Source: Holophagales bacterium (lineage in GTDB: Bacteria; Acidobacteriota; Thermoanaerobaculia; Multivoradales; Multivoraceae). From it: a stretch of DNA of 64,000 bases. Both the position numbers and the translations under genes were made by a program. Under the pieces are notes generated by a model. The model was not told where the DNA came from. It ran no database searches and worked only from the letters and a program-made list of their open reading frames with translations. Of the stretch, positions 15,847 through 25,152 are shown in pieces (position 1 is the first letter of the stretch; every line of letters starts with the position of its first letter). The stretch covers positions 186,001-250,000 of the forward strand of contig VYDI01000028.1 of the NCBI GenBank assembly GCA_009843505.1. Reading direction: 5' to 3'.

Positions 15847-16515
15847 ATGCCAGTGGCCGCGCTGAGGCCCGACCCGCTGGCGGCGCCGACGACGAGATCC
15901 CGACGCGCCCCGGCGCAGATGACCGCCACACCAGAGGCGGTACGGGTGGACCGCGGCCTGGAGGACGGCGCGCTCATGGCTCGCGTCAAGGACGGCGACG
16001 AGCAGGCCTTCGCCGACCTGGTGAACCGCTACAAGGACTCCCTCGTGAACTACCTGACCCGGATGACGCGCAGCCGCGAGCGTGCCCAGGATCTGGCGCA
16101 GGAGGCGTTCGTGCGGGTCTACCGTTCCGCTGGCCGCTACCGGGAACGGGGTCAGTTCCAGGCCTTCCTGTTCCGCATCGCCACGAATCAACTGCGCAGC
16201 GAAGAGCGTCGCGCCGCCCGCTGGCGGGGTTTGCTGCCGTCGCTAACGGCCGAGCAGAAGCTAAGGCCGCCCGCGCAGTCACCGCAGGGCGCTGCATTGT
16301 GCGACGAGGCGGTCAACGCCGTCGCCGCCGCGATTCGACGGCTGCCCCTCCACTACCGCGCGCCCGTCGTGCTCCGCGAGATCGAGGGCTGGCCCTACGC
16401 CCGCATCGCCAAGGCGCTCGCCTGCCGCGAAGGAACGGTCAAGTCCCGGGTCCACCGCGCCAAGGACCTGCTGCGAGAAGACCTCCACGACTACTGGAAC
16501 GGAGGATCGAAGTGA
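15847..16515 (+). CDS. ECF-type RNA polymerase sigma factor
   Basis: 222-residue sigma-70 family protein of the extracytoplasmic function group. Region 2 is visible at about residues 42-105 (ALMARVKDGDEQAFADLVNRY ... RAQDLAQEAFVRVYRS), and region 4 at about 160-210 (AIRRLPLHYRAPVVLREIEGWPYARIAKALACREGTVKSRVHRAK). The start is ATG 15847; an in-frame ATG at 15919 would drop a 24-residue basic leader and is a real alternative. Its TGA overlaps the GTG of the next gene (GTGA), giving a coupled sigma/membrane-protein pair, the usual layout of a sigma factor with its anti-sigma regulator. Confidence 0.92.
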   Translation: MPVAALRPDPLAAPTTRSRRAPAQMTATPEAVRVDRGLEDGALMARVKDGDEQAFADLVNRYKDSLVNYLTRMTRSRERAQDLAQEAFVRVYRSAGRYRERGQFQAFLFRIATNQLRSEERRAARWRGLLPSLTAEQKLRPPAQSPQGAALCDEAVNAVAAAIRRLPLHYRAPVVLREIEGWPYARIAKALACREGTVKSRVHRAKDLLREDLHDYWNGGSK

Positions 16516-16925
16516 CCGAGCACCTCGACCTGAAACGCCTGCCCCGTGAGGAGGCTTCGGACGGCTTCACCGCCAACGTGCTGCGCCGCGTAAGGACGGA
16601 CCAGGCTCGCGAGCCTGCGCCGCGTCTGAGACTGGCCCTGGCCGCTGTCGCGGTCGTCGTCGTTTCTGCCGCGGGCGGCGCCTGGTGGGCTCAGCAGTCC
16701 GCGCCCAGCGAACCGCCGACCGTCACTACGGAGAGCATCGAGCAGCTGAGGTCCGAGTACCAGGAACTCAACCGGGAACTCGAGTCTCTCCGCCGCCTCG
16801 CCGAGGACACGCAGCCCTTCGTACCGGTTTCCATCAATCCCCAGACCGAAATCCTTTTCGACCTCCGCGACATCGAACCGCTTCCCGTCAGCCTTGCGTC
16901 TACGGGAAGCCGCAGAATCCAATAG
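16512..16925 (+). CDS. Single-pass membrane protein, candidate anti-sigma factor
   Basis: 137-residue protein: a cytoplasmic N-terminus of about 35 residues, one transmembrane helix (LRLALAAVAVVVVSAAGGAWW, about 38-58, positions approximate), then a periplasmic coiled coil (IEQLRSEYQELNRELESLRRLAED). GTG 16512 is preceded by GGAGG at 16501 and overlaps the sigma factor stop. No zinc-finger anti-sigma motif (HxxxCxxC) is present, so the anti-sigma role is inferred only from gene order, topology and size. The next gene, for a PDZ protein, starts 13 bases downstream. Confidence 0.65.
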   Translation: MTEHLDLKRLPREEASDGFTANVLRRVRTDQAREPAPRLRLALAAVAVVVVSAAGGAWWAQQSAPSEPPTVTTESIEQLRSEYQELNRELESLRRLAEDTQPFVPVSINPQTEILFDLRDIEPLPVSLASTGSRRIQ

Positions 16926-16937
16926 GAGTACTTCGTC

Positions 16938-17807
16938 ATGACCACAAGCCGCTTCATCGTCCCCGGTTCTTCCACTCGACTCACTCTCGTCACGACCCTG
17001 GCCGCTGTCCTCGCGGCAGGTTCGGGCGCCGCGGCCTTCGCCCAGGAACCCGAAGAGAAGGAGCGTTCCGTCCGCGTCATGGTGCTCGGGGACGGCCAAG
17101 TCGAGGTCCTGGAGGACGCGGAGGAGGCCCGCGTGCTGGCTGTCAAGCTCGCCGCTTCGGCTCAGGAGAAAGCGGTGGCCCGTGAGTTCGCGGATCGAGT
17201 CCGACCAACACTTGCCCTGCATTGGGGCGGCGCGTATCTCGGCGTCGAACTCGTCAATCTGAACGAGCCGCTCCGAGCTCACTTCGGCGTGCCCGAGGGC
17301 AGCGGCGTCATGATCTCGAACGTCATGGAGGACAGCCCGGCATTCCGTGCCGGCGTCCAGGTCGGCGACATCCTGACCCGCTTCGACGGCGAGGACGTCA
17401 CGAGTTCACGGAAGCTGACGACCATGGTGCGGAAGGCGGAAGCCGGGGATCCGGCCGACATCGAGATCTGGCGTGACGGCAAGGTCGAGACGGTCAGCAC
17501 GACCCTCGACGAGCGGCCACGACCGAGTCTCGAGGCCAACTCCTTCTACTTCCTCCGCGGGCGCGAAGATCTCGACGGTGACGGCGAGGTCGATGTCCTC
17601 ATAGGCCCCGACAGCCTCGATGATCTCCCGGGGAAGATCCAGGAGTACTTCAACGGCGACGAGTGGCAGGAGCGCCATGAACGGATGCAACGCTTCCTCC
17701 ACGAGCGCCGCCCCGACATGAACGCGCTGGAAGACCGTCTCGAAAGCCTGAAGAAGCGGCTCGCGGAACTGGAGCAGCGCCTGGAAGAAAGGGCCGAAGA
17801 AGACTGA
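16938..17807 (+). CDS. Secreted PDZ-domain protein
   Basis: 289-residue exported protein. Signal peptide to about residue 36 (ending GAAAFAQ). One PDZ domain at about 96-185 (GGAYLGVELVNL, DSPAFRAGVQVGDILTRFDGEDV). A calcium-loop-like stretch DLDGDGEVDV follows, then a charged C-terminal coiled coil (LEDRLESLKKRLAELEQRLEE). No protease domain, so it probably binds peptides or C-termini in the periplasm. It follows an ECF sigma factor and a membrane protein gene and is likely part of the same envelope-stress-type operon, possibly as its sensor. Confidence 0.82.
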   Translation: MTTSRFIVPGSSTRLTLVTTLAAVLAAGSGAAAFAQEPEEKERSVRVMVLGDGQVEVLEDAEEARVLAVKLAASAQEKAVAREFADRVRPTLALHWGGAYLGVELVNLNEPLRAHFGVPEGSGVMISNVMEDSPAFRAGVQVGDILTRFDGEDVTSSRKLTTMVRKAEAGDPADIEIWRDGKVETVSTTLDERPRPSLEANSFYFLRGREDLDGDGEVDVLIGPDSLDDLPGKIQEYFNGDEWQERHERMQRFLHERRPDMNALEDRLESLKKRLAELEQRLEERAEED

Positions 17808-18111
17808 TCGCCAGCGTCCGACGTCGTCTGGCCGGCGGAGGGGCGCGATGGGTGTCGGAGTCGCCGGACAAAGGGACGGTAGAGGACACTCCCGTGAGGA
17901 CCTTAGGGGACCAAGCGAAGGCGGTCTGCCTAAGCAGAGCAGCCCTGATTTGACGCGACGCCGTGGAGTGGTCGCCAGATCGGCCCGCGGCGAGAAAATC
18001 GCGATATGATCGCTTACAATCCGACAAATCCCACCAAAACACCATACTTTATCCTGCTAGAGTCGCCACTTCGTTGGTCTTGAACACTCTGATGACTGCA
18101 GGAGCCCCTGA
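17808..18111. other. 304-base gap with an A+T-rich promoter-like patch
   Basis: No gene is seen. The second half (17990-18110) is A+T-richer than the surroundings and contains TATGAT (18005-18010) and TACAAT (18015-18020), both acceptable -10 elements, but no convincing -35 at 17 bases. The secreted-protein operon starts at 18112, so this is probably its promoter region. Confidence 0.4.
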
Positions 18112-18585
18112 ATGGAAACCAAGGACGCCAAACGATCTCTACGGACCCTCGTGGCCGCGACGCTGCTCTTCGGTGTCGCGGTAGCCCTTGCCCCCGCGGT
18201 GGCGGAGGCTCAGGTGATCATCATCTGCGGGGTCTACCCCAACTCCACCACGGATGAGTACTCCAACTTCTGCTACGGTCGCGGTTCGGGCTGCCTGGAA
18301 TGCGTCATCATCGAGTACAGCACCGGCAGTGGCGGGGGAGGGCGTCTCGATCCGCTGCCCAACGGTGCAGCGGCAGCTCCCTACGTCGATCTTCTAGGGC
18401 GTCAGGGCGCCGGTCAACCGGTCGGGTTGGCGTCTGGCACAGGACTCTCGAGTCCGAGCTTCAATGAGGCGGTCTGCAAGGAGCCGGGCCTGGACCACCC
18501 AGTGCAGACGGCGAGAACCGAACACGTTCCAGCCGCCAGAAAGGACCGCCTCCATACGAGACGCATTCGGGAACTGACGCGATGA
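18112..18585 (+). CDS. Small secreted cysteine-containing protein, unknown
   Basis: 157-residue protein. The signal peptide is clear (residues 1-34, MKTK-like basic start then TLLFGVAVALAPAVAEAQ). The mature N-terminus has four cysteines in 30 residues (ICGVYPNS, NFCYGRG, GCLECVI), then a Gly/Ala/Pro-rich low-complexity region and a basic tail. I recognise no family. The ribosome binding site is CAGGAG (18099-18104). Its TGA overlaps the ATG of the next gene. First gene of a three-gene operon in which all products carry signal sequences. Confidence 0.65.
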   Translation: METKDAKRSLRTLVAATLLFGVAVALAPAVAEAQVIIICGVYPNSTTDEYSNFCYGRGSGCLECVIIEYSTGSGGGGRLDPLPNGAAAAPYVDLLGRQGAGQPVGLASGTGLSSPSFNEAVCKEPGLDHPVQTARTEHVPAARKDRLHTRRIRELTR

Positions 18586-19976
18586 GGTTCGCCCTGCCGC
18601 TGGCGGGGCTCTCGCTCCTGGCAATCGTCCTGGCCCCGGTAGCCGCTGTGGCCCAACCGGCTGACGCCTCGCCGCCGGTGCTGGGAGACCTCCAACCGCT
18701 GGAACTGCCGGAGGAACTCTCGGCGGCGGCGGATGTCCGCTGGCGAGCGGATGGGAGCCTCGTATTCGGTCTTGAGCGCGACGGCGTCTACTCATGGCGT
18801 CCTGGGGCCGGGCTCGTCGAGCTGGAGGCCACGCTTTCGGGCAGCACCTACGGACGCGCATCGAGATACGGCAACTACAGTCGTCTAGGCGGCACGACCG
18901 ACTCGGGGCTGATCTTCGCCGGCGACCTCTTCGGGGTGTATCGGCGGCACGATGGGCGGACCACGCCGCTCAAGGACAACCTGGAGATCGTCGGTGACCT
19001 GGATCACCGAGGCGGCCTGACGGTCGCGGTGGGACTTGCCCGGCAGCCCAGTCCTTCTCCGGGGCCGGATGACGTCTGGGAGCCCTACATCGCTTGGTCG
19101 ATCGGCCCCGAGGGGGATGCGCGGGGCCTGCTTCCGACCCGCGATGGCGGCGCCGCCCTGGAGGCCTGCCATGCCGTCGAACTCGCCGTCAGCCGGTTCG
19201 TGGCGGACGATCTGATCCTGGTGATCCCCGGCGCGGAGCCCGGGGCCTTCTTGTACGGCCTCGACGGATCGCTCCGCGGGACCGTGGATGCGGAAGCCTT
19301 GTCCGCCACGCGGCCCGACTGCCGGCCGGAGCAGAGAGCGCTTCTGCGCAACGAGGAATCTCGCACTGCCTGGTTGCGCCGGCACCGGTTGATTGACGAT
19401 GTGGTGGCGAACGATGAAGGCGACGTGTTCTTCTTCGTGCGCCACGTGACGGACGGCGAGGCGCTGCCTAGCGTGGAGGCGACCGCCCGCGATGGCTCAA
19501 CAGAGGTGACAACGACTCCGCCTGCCGACACCGACCGGACCGCGAAGCAGGTCCCGGAGAACGCCCGAGGAAACGAAGGCCCCGCCGTCAGGCGGGTCGC
19601 GGTTGCCCTAGACGGCCTCGACCTCTCGAATCTGGCGGCATCCGCCTCGGAAGGCGAAGCGGTGGTGCTGACCGGTGAACAGGCAGCCCGTGTGCTTGCC
19701 CTTGCCAAGGCGCGGGCCGACAGGAGCGAAGCCGCGTCCGCGCACGCGCCCATGGCGAGCGTCTGCTGGGACATCATCCACGCCCGCGTGAAGGACCTGC
19801 AGCCGGTGGCAATAGCGCCTTGTGCGGTGACGTCTGATCGAGCGGACGCTCGCCTGCGAGCGGATCTCTCCGGCAACCGGGCGGTACTCCTCATCCGAGG
19901 CACTACTCGCCTGGGGTCCCGAGGCGTCGGGCGCCCCGGGGCAGCTTTCGAGGCCCATCTCCGCGCCGGCAGCTAG
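18582..19976 (+). CDS. Secreted protein, unknown (possible beta-propeller-like)
   Basis: 464-residue exported protein with a signal peptide to about residue 25 (LLAIVLAPVAAVAQ). The first 250 residues have repeating short strands with GSLVFGLERDGVYSW and GLIFAGDLFGVYRRHDG-like units, which may form blades of a propeller; the C-terminal 200 residues are rich in Ala, Asp and Arg. No recognised catalytic motif. It is coupled to both neighbours by overlapping stop and start codons (ATGA upstream; TAGTG downstream), so it is probably made in equal amounts with them. Confidence 0.65.
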   Translation: MRFALPLAGLSLLAIVLAPVAAVAQPADASPPVLGDLQPLELPEELSAAADVRWRADGSLVFGLERDGVYSWRPGAGLVELEATLSGSTYGRASRYGNYSRLGGTTDSGLIFAGDLFGVYRRHDGRTTPLKDNLEIVGDLDHRGGLTVAVGLARQPSPSPGPDDVWEPYIAWSIGPEGDARGLLPTRDGGAALEACHAVELAVSRFVADDLILVIPGAEPGAFLYGLDGSLRGTVDAEALSATRPDCRPEQRALLRNEESRTAWLRRHRLIDDVVANDEGDVFFFVRHVTDGEALPSVEATARDGSTEVTTTPPADTDRTAKQVPENARGNEGPAVRRVAVALDGLDLSNLAASASEGEAVVLTGEQAARVLALAKARADRSEAASAHAPMASVCWDIIHARVKDLQPVAIAPCAVTSDRADARLRADLSGNRAVLLIRGTTRLGSRGVGRPGAAFEAHLRAGS

Positions 19977-22900
19977 TGGCCTGGAACGGCTCTTCCCCCA
20001 CGTCCCACCGGGCGTGTTCATTGGGCAGCTACATCTCGTCGGCCGCAACGGCGCTCCCCCGGTTCCTTCGGCGAGCCGGCATCGTGGCTTGTCTGCCGTT
20101 CGCGGCTGCGGTTCAGGTCAAAGCGCAGACTTCGGGAAGTCTTGAGTTCGTTTGCCTGAGCAGCGACGGAGGCGTCCTGCCTCTCACTTCATCCACGACT
20201 GGGTCTCCCGACGAGGACTGGCAGGCGATCTCGGCCTTCGCCGACGCCGAAGTCGAGGCGTGCTGGGTATGGACCGAGCTCTGCCCGCCCGTCAGGCGTC
20301 CCTTCGGTTCCGATCTGGCACCCGACTGCAGCATCGGTGCGACAGGCGCGCCCGACGCTGCCGGCACCGAGCTCGTCGTGCGGCTTCCGGCACCGGCCGA
20401 CGAGGATGATGCCACCGGTCTCCGGACATTGACCGCAGCCCCGTCGGCGATGTGGCGTGAGGTGCCCCGCAGCCTTCTGCCGAACTGGAGTGTCGACGCC
20501 GGAGTCGTTCGTCTGCCGCACGGGCCCGGGCCGTGGCGCCTGCAGGCTTGCACCGAGCAAGGTTGCTCACGGTGGACGGACGTCCCCGACGGCACCGGGG
20601 AGGTCTCGCTCTCATTCCTCAAGGCCCGGACGGCAAGCTATCGGATCGGCACCACGGACGGGGCTCCACTCGTCAACACCCGCTTCCACCTGGTCCGTCC
20701 CGGCCGGGGCGGGCTCAGTCAGACCGAGATCCTGGGATTCGAGCAGCCTGACCCGGAAGGTCGCGTTGCGTTCCGGCTCCCGGTCGACCAGGGACCGCCG
20801 GCGGTGGTTTCGAGCGACGGGCGGGAGGCGGTGGCGTTCCTTGCGTTGCGCGACGTACCGGCGCGGGTGGAGCTGGGGCCGGGTCTCGTACTGAACGGCC
20901 GCGTCGTGAACAGTGTGGGCGAGCCGGTGGCCGCTGAACTCCGTGGTCACTCCTTCATCCGGAACGGTTTTGGCCTGACCCAGATGCAGAGGGGTCGCAC
21001 AGGCCCCGCCGGGGTTTTCCGGCTGGCCGGTTTCTCGGCCGGCGACGCGACCCTACGGGCCGTCGCCGAGGGGAGCATTGGGCTGGAGTTCGCCCGCCGG
21101 CTGAAGCTAGAGGACTCCACGGATCTGGGGGAAATCGTCTTGACGGAGATGGAGGTCGCTTGGGTTCGGGTAGTCGATGCCGTGCGGCGTTCTCCGGTCG
21201 CCAGCGCGGTCGTCCGCACCGCGGATGACGAGTGGCGTACCGACGCGGACGGTCTTGCCGGCGTGGAGGTGCGCTACACGAGGGAACTTCAGGTCGTGGC
21301 GCCGGGCTACGGGTTCGCCGTTGCTCGCCTTCCACCCCGCGTCGGACGCGCGCCGGCTGAACCGTTCCCGATCGAGCTGGAGCCCGCTCTGAACGTGACG
21401 GGAATCTACGTATCGGCGGATGGCCTGACGCCGGCTGCGAACGGCCGGCTCAGCGCCCAGGGCGGCCAGAACCTCAGGCTGAGCGCAGCGATTCAACCGG
21501 ACGGCGCCTTCTCCATCGACCTTCCCGGCGGCGGCGCATGGGACCTGGAACTGGTGGCCGGCAATGCCGGTTCCGTGCGCCTGGAGGTAGCGGGCATCGG
21601 CGGGGAGACGATCGACTTCGGCGTCGTTCGGGCACCACCGTCGGCTGCGATCTTCGGCTATCTGGTGGGCGAAGGTTATGAGCCACTGGCCGGGGTCACC
21701 GTGACCTCGTCCCTGCGGTCCGAGTCGGGGCCACTCCTGACGCCGCTTCTAGGCAGCACCCTGACGGCGACTTCGGGCCCGGAGGGCTACTTCGAGCTCC
21801 ACGGGCTGGAAGCGGGCCCCGCCGTGGTCCGGTTTGCGGCCGAAGGGTACGCACCCCACCGGCTTGAGTTCCAGATCGAGGGCGCGGTGCCCATCGACGT
21901 CGGCACGATCGAGCTTTCTCAAGGCAAGCGGATTGCAGTGCGTTCGGACACTGTGCGTGGTCTGGTGGAGATGGAGATCGGCGATGCGGTGCCGCCTGAG
22001 AAGATGACCGCGGCACTCGTCGACCGGGAGGCGCTCTTCCGCGAAGTGCCAGAGGGCCCCCTCGCCATCGTCGTCCTGAACGGGGACAGACAGCCGGTCT
22101 GCACCAGAGAGGTTCCCGAACCGAAGAGCGACCTCACCGTCCGCTGCGACGACCAAAGCGTGAGCGTCACCGGTCGCGTGACGATAGGAGGAGCTCCGGT
22201 CGCCGGCACCTTGCTGTGGCAGCGCCGGGAAGGCGGGTCAGACTTTCCGGTAGGTCTGTTTCGGTCGCGAAGGGACAGCCTCGAACGGGTCGATTCCGTT
22301 CTCGGGAACCGGATACCGAGTCTTCGCACCTCGTTGGACGGAGACGGGGCGTACCGCCTGGATTCCGTGCTTCCGGGTGAGTGGGACGTCACCTGGAGGC
22401 CGGCGGCGGGCGGCGTCCAGGAACCTCTCGCGGTGGACGTGCCGGCAGGAGCGGGTGCCGAAGTAGTGCGAGACATTTCGTACGAGGGCGTCTCGGTGGA
22501 GGGAACCGTTCTGGACCCGGAGGGTTCGCCCGTCGGCCTGGCCACTGTCGAGGTCTTCCCCGACCAGCCGCCCGTTGTCTCGGACAGTCGCGGCGACTTC
22601 CGGGTCCTCGGCCTGCGACCGGGGCGCTACCAACTCCGGGCGCGGGAAGGTCACCTGCGATCGGACCTCGTGGATGTGGAGCTCGACCGACCGGGAGACC
22701 GGACGACAGTCCAGCTTCACCTTGCGAACGAGCCAGCCCGGGACCGCTTGCGAATCGAACTAGCGGACGGCAGTGACGGGTTCTGCTACGCGGAAATGAA
22801 CAACGGCGCTGGAGGGCAACTCGTCCAGGTCAGGAACGGTACGGCCGAGGTGAACGTGGAACCACCTCTGGGCGAGCAGGTCCGGGCCGGTTGCAACGCG

Positions 22901-23215
22901 GACGGAAGGTGGGTTCTAGGGGCTTGGCGAAACCTCCGCGAGGCAATGGAAAAGGGTCTGACGTTCGACCCCGGCGCCTCCACCGCCTCGCTGGCCCTGA
23001 TCGGCCGAAGTCGCTCCGGCGGGATCTCCATCACGGGGCCCGGCGGCTGGAATCTCGGGACACTCCGCATGTGGTTTGGCGGCGGGCCGACCTTTGCCGT
23101 CGGCGAGAAGCTCACGAACCTCCCCGTCGGCACCTACCTGATCGAGTGGGGCGACGGTTCCCGTTCCGTTTTCGCCGAACGACGACGGGAAACGGAGGTC
23201 GAGCTCGACGACTGA
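19976..23215 (+). CDS. Large secreted protein with carboxypeptidase-regulatory-like repeats
   Basis: 1079-residue exported protein. A hydrophobic signal (AGIVACLPFAAAVQVKAQ) ends near residue 50. From about residue 280 it contains several CarboxypepD_reg-like beta-sandwich units, each with a pattern such as GRVVNSVGEPVAAELRGH ... GVFRLAGFSAGDATLRAVAEG, GYLVGEGYEPLAGVTV ... GYFELHGLEAGPAVVRFAAEGY, and GTVLDPEGSPVGLATVEVFP ... GDFRVLGLRPGRYQLRARE. These are surface or adhesion modules elsewhere. The start is GTG 19976, overlapping the preceding TAG. The protein is probably exported to the cell surface and works with the two upstream products; the function is unknown. Confidence 0.78.
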   Translation: MAWNGSSPTSHRACSLGSYISSAATALPRFLRRAGIVACLPFAAAVQVKAQTSGSLEFVCLSSDGGVLPLTSSTTGSPDEDWQAISAFADAEVEACWVWTELCPPVRRPFGSDLAPDCSIGATGAPDAAGTELVVRLPAPADEDDATGLRTLTAAPSAMWREVPRSLLPNWSVDAGVVRLPHGPGPWRLQACTEQGCSRWTDVPDGTGEVSLSFLKARTASYRIGTTDGAPLVNTRFHLVRPGRGGLSQTEILGFEQPDPEGRVAFRLPVDQGPPAVVSSDGREAVAFLALRDVPARVELGPGLVLNGRVVNSVGEPVAAELRGHSFIRNGFGLTQMQRGRTGPAGVFRLAGFSAGDATLRAVAEGSIGLEFARRLKLEDSTDLGEIVLTEMEVAWVRVVDAVRRSPVASAVVRTADDEWRTDADGLAGVEVRYTRELQVVAPGYGFAVARLPPRVGRAPAEPFPIELEPALNVTGIYVSADGLTPAANGRLSAQGGQNLRLSAAIQPDGAFSIDLPGGGAWDLELVAGNAGSVRLEVAGIGGETIDFGVVRAPPSAAIFGYLVGEGYEPLAGVTVTSSLRSESGPLLTPLLGSTLTATSGPEGYFELHGLEAGPAVVRFAAEGYAPHRLEFQIEGAVPIDVGTIELSQGKRIAVRSDTVRGLVEMEIGDAVPPEKMTAALVDREALFREVPEGPLAIVVLNGDRQPVCTREVPEPKSDLTVRCDDQSVSVTGRVTIGGAPVAGTLLWQRREGGSDFPVGLFRSRRDSLERVDSVLGNRIPSLRTSLDGDGAYRLDSVLPGEWDVTWRPAAGGVQEPLAVDVPAGAGAEVVRDISYEGVSVEGTVLDPEGSPVGLATVEVFPDQPPVVSDSRGDFRVLGLRPGRYQLRAREGHLRSDLVDVELDRPGDRTTVQLHLANEPARDRLRIELADGSDGFCYAEMNNGAGGQLVQVRNGTAEVNVEPPLGEQVRAGCNADGRWVLGAWRNLREAMEKGLTFDPGASTASLALIGRSRSGGISITGPGGWNLGTLRMWFGGGPTFAVGEKLTNLPVGTYLIEWGDGSRSVFAERRRETEVELDD

Positions 23216-23353
23216 AGCTGCCCCACGGTCGGCACGAACGAGAGCGGCAATGAACTCTGGGAATCAAGGAAGCCGTTGAGCTAGGCGGACAGGCGGACCT
23301 CAACAACGAGGGGTCAAACGGATAGGGTTGCCGGCACCCACTTGAGGCGCCCT

Positions 23354-25114
23354 ATGAGATCGGGGTACACGGTTGCCATCATCGGCGGTGGGGCGTCGGG
23401 GGTTGCTCTGGCGGCCCGGATCGTCGAGCACCTTCCGGCCGGACTGAGCACGGCCAACCTGACCATCGCGCTATTCGACGCTCGCGGCTGCGACGGCGGC
23501 AACGCCTACGCACCCGACGCGCCCAGCAACCTGATGAACACCACCTGCGGTGCGATCGATCGAGTCTTCGGCGGCAGCTTCGGGATTCTCCAATGGGCCG
23601 AGGAGAACCCAGCCAAGTGGCAGCCCTACGTCGCGCGGGCGGACCTAGAGGCCGGCGCCTACATCCCCAGGCCGGTGGTGGGTCTGTACCTGTCGGACCT
23701 CCTCGACCATGCCCGACGACAGGCCGCCGATCGCGGGTTCTGCCTCGACCTGGTCGTCGACGAGGTCATCGATATCTCCCCTCCCGGCGATCCCGACGCC
23801 GACTACGTCGTACACAGCCGCGCCGGCGGCGACTGCAAGGCCCGCTACGTCTACCTCGCGGTCGGGCACCTGGAACGATGCCGCACAGAGGACTACCAGC
23901 ATCAAGCCCGCTACCGCCACAATCCCTACCCGATTACCGGCCTCGTCGACGAGATTCCGAAGCAGGCATCCGTCGGCGTGATCGGAACCCGGCTCACCGC
24001 GATCGACGTAGCGCTCGGCCTCGCCGCCGCTGGGCATGCGGGGAGCATCCACTGTGTCTCGAGACGCGGACGCCTGCCAGCCGTGCGGGCGGACCGGGGC
24101 AAGTACCGATTCAAGGAACTCGAACGCGAGGATCTGCGGCGGCGACTTCTGGGGAAGACGCAGTCGAAGCTCCGTCTCTCCGACATCGCCGCGATGCTCG
24201 GCAGGGAGATCGAGCACGCCGAGGGGCGCCACCTGTCTCTTGGCGAGATCGTCGACGGCGAGCGGTCGCCGATCGACTACTACGAGCGGGAAATCGCCCT
24301 GGCGGCCGGTAAGGCCAGACCCTGGCAGGCGGTGCTATACGCGACGAACCGCAACATCGACCTTCTATGGCATCACCTCCACGAAGACGACCGGCAGCTC
24401 CTGATGTCCGAGTGGCTGAACGACTGGCTGACCTATCGCGCGTCCATACCACGAGAGAACGCGGAGAGAGTGCTGGCGATGATGAAGTCCGGTCAACTGA
24501 CGGTCCAGGGCGGGGCCCGGAAGTTCGAGTACGACTCCGAGGCCGGTTCGTTCCGCATCCAGCTGGCCTCCGGCGGCCCCCTGCAAGTGGAGTACCTGGT
24601 GTCCGCCACCGGCTTCGCCAACCGTATCGAGCAGGCGGACAGCCGGCTGATGAAGAACCTGCTGTCCAGGGGACTCGTCGTGCCCCATCGGTACGGCGGG
24701 GTCGACTGCGTCTTCGAAACGGGACAGGTTCGCCCACGTGCCGGCGCGGCGGCGGGTGAATCGCGGATCTTCGCCTTGGGACCGCTCACCAGCGGCGTGT
24801 ACTTCTTCACGACCGCTCTCGAGATCATCGCTCGGCAGGCGGCCCAGCGGACACACGACCTGGCCTTCATGCTGGGCGTGGAATGGCTCGACCAGCCCGA
24901 AACCGAGGCGTGGGTCGATGACTTCCAGGCCGGACGCGCCGGAGACGCCGAAGGTCCCGGTCTACGCCATGGCGAAGGTCCGGACCTCCTCGGACATCTG
25001 CTGTCGAACGATCAGACGGAGCTCATCGACTTCGAACAACTCCGGCTTCTGAACGATCAGATCCGGGACGAGGACTTCGAGACGGCGGTCGACCGCGACC
25101 CGTCCGCTCCCTGA
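23354..25114 (+). CDS. YdhS-like FAD/NAD(P)-binding protein
   Basis: 586-residue flavoprotein of the COG4529/YdhS group. The N-terminal FAD-binding Rossmann motif is VAIIGGGASGVALAARI (GGGASG), followed by a second dinucleotide-binding motif SVGVIGTRLTAIDVALGLAA in the middle, and a late ATG motif VSATGFANRIE. Such proteins are probably oxidoreductases or hydroxylases of unknown substrate. The start is ATG 23354, twelve bases after a TTG that could also start the frame. It stands alone, 138 bases after the secreted-protein operon, and converges on the acyl-CoA ligase gene. Confidence 0.8.
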   Translation: MRSGYTVAIIGGGASGVALAARIVEHLPAGLSTANLTIALFDARGCDGGNAYAPDAPSNLMNTTCGAIDRVFGGSFGILQWAEENPAKWQPYVARADLEAGAYIPRPVVGLYLSDLLDHARRQAADRGFCLDLVVDEVIDISPPGDPDADYVVHSRAGGDCKARYVYLAVGHLERCRTEDYQHQARYRHNPYPITGLVDEIPKQASVGVIGTRLTAIDVALGLAAAGHAGSIHCVSRRGRLPAVRADRGKYRFKELEREDLRRRLLGKTQSKLRLSDIAAMLGREIEHAEGRHLSLGEIVDGERSPIDYYEREIALAAGKARPWQAVLYATNRNIDLLWHHLHEDDRQLLMSEWLNDWLTYRASIPRENAERVLAMMKSGQLTVQGGARKFEYDSEAGSFRIQLASGGPLQVEYLVSATGFANRIEQADSRLMKNLLSRGLVVPHRYGGVDCVFETGQVRPRAGAAAGESRIFALGPLTSGVYFFTTALEIIARQAAQRTHDLAFMLGVEWLDQPETEAWVDDFQAGRAGDAEGPGLRHGEGPDLLGHLLSNDQTELIDFEQLRLLNDQIRDEDFETAVDRDPSAP

Positions 25115-25152
25115 CGATCGGGGACCGGCGCCGCGGCGGATGCCTCGTATTG

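Noticed and set aside
17808-18111. tRNA or small RNA gene
   Set aside because: No cloverleaf or conserved RNA fold was found; the patch looks like a promoter only.
18112-18585. Natural-product precursor peptide
   Set aside because: The four cysteines and Gly-rich stretch are suggestive, but there is no maturase, transporter or leader motif nearby, and the signal is an ordinary Sec type.
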